From Plasmodium relictum (taxonomy: Eukaryota; Apicomplexa; Aconoidasida; Haemosporida; Plasmodiidae): a DNA stretch of 64,000 nucleotides. Made by a program: the position numbers and the translations under genes. Below the pieces are notes generated by a model, which saw only the letters and a program-made list of their open reading frames with translations, ran no database searches and was not told where the DNA came from. Position 1 is the first letter of the stretch. Each line of letters begins with the position of its first letter. Where the stretch lies: positions 1,426,001 through 1,490,000 of the forward strand of contig NC_041690.1 of the NCBI RefSeq assembly GCF_900005765.1, given 5' to 3'. Positions 1 through 9,600 of the stretch are shown here, piece by piece.

Positions 1-1
1 T

Positions 2-3000
2 AACAGATATGAAAACCCTTTCAAAAATAACAAATTTTTTTTCAATATTCCTCATAATTATTTTTTTATAAAAAATTACAGTGATCAAAATAAAGAAATT
101 TTATATAAATCTAATAATACAAATTATGAAAAAAGTTTAAATGGTGTAAATACACATGCATTGTCTTACAATTCATCTAGTGTTAATGGAAATACTTATA
201 ATTTATGTGCAAATAGCATATTAAGCAGAAATAATTCTTATAATAAATTTAGTTCTCCTAATTTTGGATCATTAGAACGTCATCTTTCTCCTAATTTTGG
301 ATCATTTGATGAAAATAATAATAATGAAGATTTTAACTTTAAAGATGAAAATAAATTTCACAAAAATTATGAATATGAAGAGGAAAAATGTAATAATTTT
401 TTTAAATATAATTCAAACAATGAACCAATAGATAATAACAATGTTTTAACTAAACATTCAACTACACCATCATCAAAAAATATGAATACATCAAATTCTC
501 CTGATTATAGTAGAAATTATAATAATGAAGATGAATTAACTAAAAATTTGAATGATAGAACGGAATTAGAGAATGATCATATATATGAAATAAATAACAC
601 AGAAAATAAAAAAAATAATTTAAGCAGTAATACAAGTGATTTTTATCAAAGCATAAGTGATTTTTACAAAAATAAAGAAAACTACAATTGTGATGAAAAT
701 AATAGTACATATATTCGAAAAAGTTCTCTTTTTTTAAATAGTAATGAAACTGATATAAATTCAAATAATAAGAATAGTCACGAAAATAGAGAAAATATTA
801 TTAATTTATGCTTTGATGATGAATTATCTAGTGCAATAACCTTAAACAATGATTCATCTTCAAATAAAGATAAAAAGAATTATTATCCTTCAGAAAAAGA
901 TAATGATATAATCAATTATAAAACAGATCGTAGCAATAGGAATATATATGATGAAAAAGATAAGAAATATATGGAGAAATTGGGGGAATATGAAAAGGAT
1001 GAAAGTAGATGGTTTGAAGAGTACTGTAATGGAGATTATAATTTATTTAGATCAAAGCAATTAAAAAAAAAAAAGGAAATAATGATTCATTATTTAAATA
1101 GCCTATCAAATAACAATAAAAAAAACGAAGAATTAGGCGAGAATGATATAAATAAAATAGGCAATATTTATTACAACAACGGCAATACTAATTTGGATAG
1201 TGAAAATAATTATGATAATATGTATAATGTAATTAATTTAAAGGTTATATATGAAAATAACAAATGTGAATTTGGCTCTAATGAGGAAATAAGTTTCTTT
1301 CCTAATCAAATTATTTTAAATAAGTATCAAGTTTTAAAAATTTTATCCAAGACTAAATTTAGTACTACACTAAAATGCCTGAATCTACATTATAAAAAAG
1401 ATAGAAAACATAAAAAAAGGTGCCCTATAAGTACTGATATTAATGATAAAGAAAATATACATAGAAGTTTCGATGAAAATATATCTATATCCTTAAGGAA
1501 TTTAAAAAATGGAAAAAATATAAATAATTTCAATGAATATATTAAAAAAGAAAACTATGATTCGAAAAAAAATTTCCTAAGAAATAATATTAATAGAAGA
1601 AAAGAATATAAGTATGTATGTTTAAAAGTAATGAAAAATGGAAAAAGTTTTTTAGATCAAGGATTATTTGAATTAATTGTTTTAAATTTGTTGTGTAATG
1701 AAAATAAGATAAATGATAAGAACAATGACGAATTAACTAATAAAAATATTATTCAGTTGTATGATTATTTTTATTTTAAAGAACATTTAATAATTGTAAC
1801 TGAATATATGCAGAGCGATTTGTACAATTATTTCATTAAAAAGGGAAAAATAGGAACTATTGGTCAATTACAAGTATTGGCTAAAAATTTATTAGAAGGA
1901 ATAGCATATATTCATTCTAAAAATTTAATACATTGTGATTTAAAACCTGAAAATATTATGATTAATATGAGAAAAAGAAAAAGTGGTAAACAACAACAAA
2001 AAAAGAGTAGAGAAGATATTAATGTAAAGGAAATAAACTATTACAATTCAAAAAATTTTAAAGATTTAAAAATAACAAAAAATGATTCTTTAGAACATGG
2101 TTTACATATTTATAATAATAATCAAGATAATTTTTTACCCAGCTCAAATAAGAATAATTTAGACAATGTTGATAACTTTAATAGCTATAATGCACATAAT
2201 AAACTGAGTAATAATTTAGATATTTGTCATAAGGATTTAAAAAATCCTAATGATGTGAATAAATACTATATTGATTCAAATGAATTTAGTAATTACTCAA
2301 ATAAATTAAGTAATGATTTATACAGCCAAGGAAATAATTCAAATAACTCTGATAACTTGCATATTTTTAGTAATGAAAAATTCGATAAAATTAAAATAAT
2401 AGATTTTAATAGTGCTATATATGAAAGTGACAAATTAGAAATGTATGTTCAGACAAGATCCTACAGATCACCTGAAGTACTTTTACAGCAAAATTACGAC
2501 AGAAAAATTGATATATGGAGTTTAGGTTGTGTACTATTTGAATTTTTAACTAAAAAAATATTATTTGATCATCAAAATATATATCGGTTTATATATTCTA
2601 TAGTTTCTTATATTGGACATTTTCCATTTTATATGATATATGAATGTAAAATACCATATATTTTTACAAAACATGGTTTAATAATATTGAAAAAATTTGT
2701 TCTTGATAAAAATTATGAGAATTATGTTAAAGAAAAACAAATTGATGAAATTGATGATCAAGAAGTTATTTTTAATTCAAAAGATTTTTTTCGTTTAAAC
2801 AAAAAAGGGGATTTTGAAAATGATATATTACAAAGAAAACAAGATACTGAAGTCTCATCTAAACAAAAGAATCAAGAAGTTTTTTATGATGTTTGCTATC
2901 CAAGTGATAATCTTTTAAAAAATAACTTTCACATTGGTGATATATTATTTATTGATTTCCTCTTATCATTATTGCAAATAGATCCATGCAAACGACTTGA

Positions 3001-3061
3001 TTCAACTCAAGCATTGAAACATCCATGGCTTACACCAAATATGTATGAAGATGGTCTATAA
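2..3061 (+). CDS. CMGC (DYRK/CLK-type) Ser/Thr protein kinase, 5' end outside window
   Basis: The frame is open from base 2, so the true start lies to the left; there is no ATG near base 161, only an in-frame TTG. The stop is TAA at 3059-3061. An Asn/Ser-rich N-terminal half precedes a kinase domain from about nt 1318. The catalytic loop is HCDLKPEN (about 1931-1954), the activation segment has QTRSYRSPEVLL, followed by DIWSLGC, and the domain closes with LKHPWL. SYRSPEVLL is typical of the DYRK/PRP4/CLK branch of CMGC kinases, which in Plasmodium act mainly on splicing factors in the nucleus. Two long low-complexity inserts split the domain: one between the nucleotide loop and the VAIK-type lysine (CLKVMK), the other of about 140 residues between HCDLKPENIMI and KIIDFN. 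The DFG glycine is Asn (2408-2410) and the glycine loop reads ILSKTKFST, with no Gly. From synteny it may be the gene called CLK2 in P. falciparum; I am confident of the family, less of the orthology. Confidence 0.9.
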   Translation, partial: NRYENPFKNNKFFFNIPHNYFFIKNYSDQNKEILYKSNNTNYEKSLNGVNTHALSYNSSSVNGNTYNLCANSILSRNNSYNKFSSPNFGSLERHLSPNFGSFDENNNNEDFNFKDENKFHKNYEYEEEKCNNFFKYNSNNEPIDNNNVLTKHSTTPSSKNMNTSNSPDYSRNYNNEDELTKNLNDRTELENDHIYEINNTENKKNNLSSNTSDFYQSISDFYKNKENYNCDENNSTYIRKSSLFLNSNETDINSNNKNSHENRENIINLCFDDELSSAITLNNDSSSNKDKKNYYPSEKDNDIINYKTDRSNRNIYDEKDKKYMEKLGEYEKDESRWFEEYCNGDYNLFRSKQLKKKKEIMIHYLNSLSNNNKKNEELGENDINKIGNIYYNNGNTNLDSENNYDNMYNVINLKVIYENNKCEFGSNEEISFFPNQIILNKYQVLKILSKTKFSTTLKCLNLHYKKDRKHKKRCPISTDINDKENIHRSFDENISISLRNLKNGKNINNFNEYIKKENYDSKKNFLRNNINRRKEYKYVCLKVMKNGKSFLDQGLFELIVLNLLCNENKINDKNNDELTNKNIIQLYDYFYFKEHLIIVTEYMQSDLYNYFIKKGKIGTIGQLQVLAKNLLEGIAYIHSKNLIHCDLKPENIMINMRKRKSGKQQQKKSREDINVKEINYYNSKNFKDLKITKNDSLEHGLHIYNNNQDNFLPSSNKNNLDNVDNFNSYNAHNKLSNNLDICHKDLKNPNDVNKYYIDSNEFSNYSNKLSNDLYSQGNNSNNSDNLHIFSNEKFDKIKIIDFNSAIYESDKLEMYVQTRSYRSPEVLLQQNYDRKIDIWSLGCVLFEFLTKKILFDHQNIYRFIYSIVSYIGHFPFYMIYECKIPYIFTKHGLIILKKFVLDKNYENYVKEKQIDEIDDQEVIFNSKDFFRLNKKGDFENDILQRKQDTEVSSKQKNQEVFYDVCYPSDNLLKNNFHIGDILFIDFLLSLLQIDPCKRLDSTQALKHPWLTPNMYEDGL

Positions 3062-3674
3062 TGTTATATATATCATTTTAAGAAAAATAATAATAAATTT
3101 TTTAAACTTACATAGTAATTTCTATATACAAAAAAAAAAAAAAAAAAAATAAAATAAAAATAATATATAATATTACACACATCAGATTATAACAATAAAA
3201 GTATAATATATAAAATATAAAAATAAAAACATTATATATAAAAAATATTATATAAAAGGTAACTGCAAAAATATATAAAATTGAATAAAAGAAGTATATA
3301 TAATTAAAAAGAAAATTAAAAAGTATTATAAATAAAAACTAAATAATAACAAAAAAAAAAAAAAAAAAGAAGAAAAGAAAAAAAAAAGTTTTAAAATAAC
3401 ATTAAGAATATTATTACATAGTATTTTTTATTTTTATTTACTTTTTTTTTTTTTTTTTTGTAATATTTTTTTTTCTATTCTTTTAACTTATAATAATTAC
3501 ATTCATCATATTTTCCTAAAAATTACCATTTTAAAGTTTTATGAACTTGTATTTTAAATAATTAAAACTAATAAATCATTTTTATTATGATTCTTCGAAT
3601 AGTTAATTTTGACTTTTTTAATAATATTTATATATGTGAGCGTTGCAAATCTGTTTGTGTTCAAATTTCTTTTT
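3062..3674. other. Convergent 3' intergenic region, kinase/SEC7
   Basis: About 610 bases between the two converging genes. It holds poly(A) and poly(T) runs (near 3130, 3353 and 3440) and presumably both 3' UTRs. I see no ORF or structured RNA. The apparent plus-strand ORFs just right of it are the antisense of the Lys/Glu repeat at the SEC7 C-terminus. Confidence 0.6.
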
Positions 3675-6600
3675 TCAATTTTTATTTTTTTCTTTATCAT
3701 TGTCTTTTTTACTTTCCTTTTCTTTTTTATGTTCTTTGTCTTTTTTATTTTCTTTATCTTTCTTACTTTCTTTACCTTTTTTATTTTCTTTGTTTTTCTT
3801 ACCTTCTTTATCTCTTTTATGTTCTTCGTTTTTCTTACTTTCCTTATTTTTTTTATTTTCTTCACTTTTATTATCTTTATTAATTTCTTCTTGTTCCATA
3901 TTTATATTTTCCTTATCTCTTATAATTTCATTTTGTATACTACTTTGTTCAGTTGATTTTTTTTCTGTAATTACCTCTTTTTTCTTTATACAATGATTTA
4001 CCTCATCTAGATCATCAGGATTATCATTATATTTTGTTAATAAAACATTTAATAATTCTTCAAAAATAATTTTGAATTGATTATTTTGACTATTATCAGA
4101 ATATAGAATATAATAAACAATAGATATACTAATTCTAACGTTAGCTTGCAATTTGAGTATATTTTTAAAAACATCATTTTCAAAATCAAAACCTTCTGAG
4201 TTTCTTTTTTTTCCCATATTTTGTTTATTATAAGACTTTAAATGATTTTTTTCTTCTTCATTTAAAAAAAATAGACCATTTTTAATATGAGAGAAACAAT
4301 TAATTCGATGATCTTTTAACGAATATGCATATGATGAAGAAACATATATAATATTTTTAATATTCTCTATGAACGTTTCTTTATAAATATTTAAAATTTT
4401 TTTTGCTTCTTCTTTAATAGTTAACAAAGCATGATAAAAATGTTTCAAAAAATAATAAATACAATTACTTTCACATTTTGTTTTTGTTACAATTCTATTA
4501 TAAGTTCCTTCATTATTTAGACATAGCAATTCATATAAATTGATATCATTTTCTTCTTCATTTTCATCATTTACATGATTATTTTTAATTTGGTCATTTA
4601 ATACAGAATCATTATCTTCTTTTTCTATTTCAGTTGATTTATGTTTATCATTATTATAAATATTTCTATTATTAATATTGCTATTATCATTATTATTATC
4701 ACACATATCTCCTGAACAATTAAGTAATGAATATAAAAATGACAAAATAATATGGCTTACGAAGCTAATACTCATACTTTTTCGGTAACATACATTATCA
4801 TATGATAACATTTTTTTTGCAAATAAATAACTGAAATAATAATTGTATTGCTTATGTAGCACAGTATGAATATAATAATCATTTGCATAATTAAATAAAT
4901 TATTTAATTTATTTGAATCCTGATCTATTGTTTCTATATTTTTATAATTAATAATGCATCCACAGTTTTCATACTCATCATTTTTCAATACATTATCAGA
5001 TAAATCGTTATCTTTTTTTTTGTTATACAAATTAAAATTAAGTAATGCCTCTTTACAATAATTATTTTTAGATATTAAACAATTAATAGAATTATTTTCA
5101 CTATAGTTTGCTTCATTCTCCTTTTTACTCTTTTGCTCTTTATTATAATTATATTCTTCTACATACATATTTTTACATATAAAAGGAAAGTAATAATTAT
5201 ATGTTATCAATGGTAATATAATAAAATTACTTATTAAATCTATTAATTTTTCGTCTTTGTAAACATACTTTTCATCTAATCCACTTTTTTCATTTTGATT
5301 ATTATTATTAATCTCATTTTTATTTACTTTTTTGAAAATATAATTTTCATTAAATAAAAATTGTTGCAATTTTATGTATGCTTCACTTCTCGTCTTCTTA
5401 GAACTAAAAGAACAAGCTAATGAAAGCACAAAACACGTTAATAAAAAAATGTACATTTTTTTTAATTCAATAATCTTGTCAAAAACAAGGTCTTCATTTT
5501 TTCTGTATACATTAGTTTTATCATTATTTTCGTAATTCATAATAGTATTTTTATTTATTTTATTTTTTTTTGAATTATTCATATACATATATATACTTTT
5601 ATAATAAATGTTTGATATAATATGTAGACATTCTGAATTAATAGAAGCTATATGTGCATTAATTTCTTCTTTTTTGTTGTTAAAAAATAGTAAGTAGGGT
5701 AACAATGATAAAATGATATTTTCAATATTAAAATTGTTTAATTTTAATAAAACGTTGTTGTTGTTTATTATATTATTAATACTTTCCGTATATATAGTTG
5801 CCTTTTCTATATAAATATATATGTCTTTATCATTTAGGGAAATATTTGTATTATTTGTATTTTTACATAAAATATTATTTGGCATTATTAATTGCAACAT
5901 GTGTAAATATATATTTATTATGCAGCTGTTTACATATATATTTTTTGAAATTTTCTCTAATACATATATAATTTTATCAATAAAACGATATAAAATATTT
6001 TTTTTTAAAAATTGTAGAATATATATTAAATATATACCACACAGAAAAAAGAATTTCTTGTTTTTTTTTTTAATTTGCAAATACTTTTTTGAGAAAGAAT
6101 TATTGTAATTCATCTTATTTAATTTTCTTTTACTAATTTTATTTTTATTGTCTTTATAAATATTAAAACAAATGTAGGAGAAATTCATTATGCTCATAAT
6201 TAACTGCTCAATAAATAACCATTCTTCTGTATCATCACTTGAACTTCTTACGAGAAATAATTTATTTTCAATATCAGTTATATCTATTTTTTCGTCTTTA
6301 TAATTTAAAATTTTATCTATTTCTTCAAAATTTTTGTCATAAATACGATATCTATCATCATTTGAAATGTCTTTTTCTGTCTTAATTTTTAAATTTTTCA
6401 TTTTGTAATCTTTAAAAACGCTATTATAAATATTAGTAAAAATATTATCATCATTGTAATTTATTATTAAAAAGTTATTTAATAATTTAAAAAAATGCTC
6501 AAATGTAATTGCTATAATTTTTAAATGCATAATATATGTTTTCATATAAAGATCTATTTTAATTTTATCAATTAAAAATTCTTTCCTTTCATCCATACAA

Positions 6601-9600
6601 ATATTTTTATTTATTTTTCCATTTAAAAATTTATTGTGATTTAAATTTGCCTTTTCACAGTATTCCATCCTTCCTTCAGAATTATTATCAGTAGTTACCT
6701 CATCCTCTCCTTGTTCTTTATCTTTTTCTTCTTCATCTTCTTCATCTTCGTCATCATCTCCGTAGTCAGCATATGCATAAACTTTATTAAATTCACAACA
6801 ATTTTTACAATTTTTTGTTTCTTCTTGATTTTCTTGATTTTCTTGTTCTTTTTCATCACCTTCATTAAGATATAAATATAGTTCTTTCTTAGATGTTTCA
6901 TTTTCTTTAATAATAAATGAATCATTAGACACATCACTAAGTACTGAATCACTAAGAGAGCTGTTGCTTGAATTATCTGTATCATATATATTATTTAAAG
7001 AAAGATCAAAATTATTTCTCTTTTTTTCCTCTTTTTTTTCTTTTTTTGTATTCAATTTTACTTCTTTTGTTTTATTTCTTTCTTGCGCTGATTGATCAGA
7101 ATATTTTTCAGTATTCATAATATCGGAAAAGTCTTCGTGCGATTTTTCAAATAATGGATTATTATTCTCCATATTTCTCAAATTATTCTTTCTAGTGTAT
7201 TTCAGGTTTAATTTGCATAAAATATTATATAATACATAAGTATAATTAATCTTAAAACATATAACTTGAAATAATATTTGAGTTGCAAATGTTTTAGCTT
7301 TTTTACAACAGAACAAATCAAAAGAACTTTCTGAATTAACCAAAACTGGATTACAATCATTTATATGATCATGCATATTATAAGCAACATTATATTTATC
7401 ATTATTTAAATAACTATTACTAGCCATTTGAGATTTTGAAGATGGATTATTCAATTCTGCCTTATTGCCTAAATTTAAGATATTCGTTTCATTTTCTTTA
7501 TTAATTGAGCACTTAATTATTAAAAATTTTATTAAATGTACAAAACTACTAATATTTAAATTAGTAATCATATTATTATAAAAATCATTAAAGGTAAAAA
7601 AATTATAAATATCTAATTTTAATCTTTTATAAATATTTATATTGTCTATGATGATACTATTGTCTACATTCTTAGGATCTACTTTAATATTCACATAAAT
7701 GTAATTTAATTCATCTTCTTCAATATCATCATCATGATCTTCTCCATTATCTTCTAATTTTTTAAATTTTGTGTTATTTTGTGTGTTCATTTTCTCATTT
7801 TCTTTATTTAAATGATCTTGCTTCTCTTCTCTCTTTTTTTTTCTTTTTTTATCTTCCTCTATTTTTTCAGAATAATTTTCTTTGAATATAATAGATAAAT
7901 TATTATTTTCATTACTATTATTTTTCGAAAAAAATATATTACTGAACTCATCAATCCATTTAGATTTATTCAATTTCTTCACATTTTTTTTAAAAACTAA
8001 AAAAGGATGTTGATATATTTCTGTTATACTTTTATTTATATTATATGTTTCTAACGAATTTCCTTTATTATAATTTCCATTTAAAAAATCTTTATCATTG
8101 TTAAACTGGTTATTATTTATATAAATATGAAGATAAAAAAAAATTGGTATAAGATCAATTGATACTAATTTGAATATTGTATTTATATATATAAACCAAC
8201 AATCACGAAATAAATTGTGACATTTTTTAACAAAATAGAAAAAAAGATATAATAATAATTGAGACTTTTGTGTTAAATTAAAATTTATATATTTAAATAT
8301 ATAACATAATTTATTAACATTTGTGAGATCATTATAAAACGCCAAATTGTTTATGAACATTTTAAATATACACAAGCAATTTTCTGTTAAATTATAATCA
8401 TTAGTTCTTCTAAAAATTTCAAAAAATATTTGAAGAAAATTATTTCTTACTATTAGTTTGTTTATATCATATTTATAGAAATGTGCATCTCTTTCTTTAA
8501 TAGAATGATATTTTTTATATTGCTTCTTCTTTTTTTCTAATAATCTCCAATACTGATCATCATTAGTATATGAATTCTGAGTGTTTGAAAATAATTTAAT
8601 TTCTTCATTTAATATACAGTTATATAAATTTTCTAAATATATTCTATCTATATTTTTCCCATTATTTATACCTCTATTATTTTTAATAAATTCTTCTAAT
8701 TTCATTTTATTTTTCACTTGATTATTGTGCAAATCTGTATTCAGCATAATAATTGAATAAGTTAAAATAAAAATAACATCGCTATTTTCAACAATTACAT
8801 ATTTTTTTTTTATTTCTTCTTCATTCATTGATTGAATTTTTTTTGAAATATAATAAACATTCCTATGAACGTAATCTTTTATATCAACATTTTTTTTTAA
8901 ATTTATTTTTTTTTGAATATTATATTCAAAGTTATCTTCGCTGTTATCACATTCACACCTATTTTTATATGTATCCACACAATGATTCATATTATTATCT
9001 TTATCTGTATTGGTATCATCATTGTTATTGCTATTCGTATGAGTTATGGTTTTATCATTATTATTATCATTTGTGTTATCGTTTAAATAATCTATTAGAA
9101 TATACCTTTTTATATTAGATAATTCTTCTTCTTTCAATAAACAAACTATTTTATTATTTTCATTTTTATAAACACTATCTAAATCACCATATATAGGATT
9201 TGAATAAAAAAAACATAAGCTAAAATGTTCTAATATTCTTTCAATTAGTTGTGCTTCACCAGGTAATTTAAAATAATGTAAAAATAACCTTAATGAAGAT
9301 AATAATGATAAATTGCAAAAATCAAATAGTCTTACATAATGCTTTAAAATGTTTATATTTTTCCTGTGTGAAATATACTCACCTATAAATTCCTTATCTA
9401 AAAAAGGGTTATATCTCAAAAATTTTGTCATTGATCTGAGAAAATATTCATCTTCTATTAATTTTTTTTGTGTATTGCTAATATTACTCCACTTGGAATT
9501 ATTTCGTGAAGAATTACTTTCTAAAAGACTATAATCTTTCTCTTTAGCATGATCTTTCTTTTTGTCTTTCTCTACTTTAATATCACCTTCTTCTTTTAGT

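Noticed and set aside
3587-3996. Several overlapping plus-strand ORFs rich in Phe/Leu/Ser
   Set aside because: They are the antisense of the Lys/Glu hexapeptide repeat in SEC7; the periodicity explains openness in several frames.
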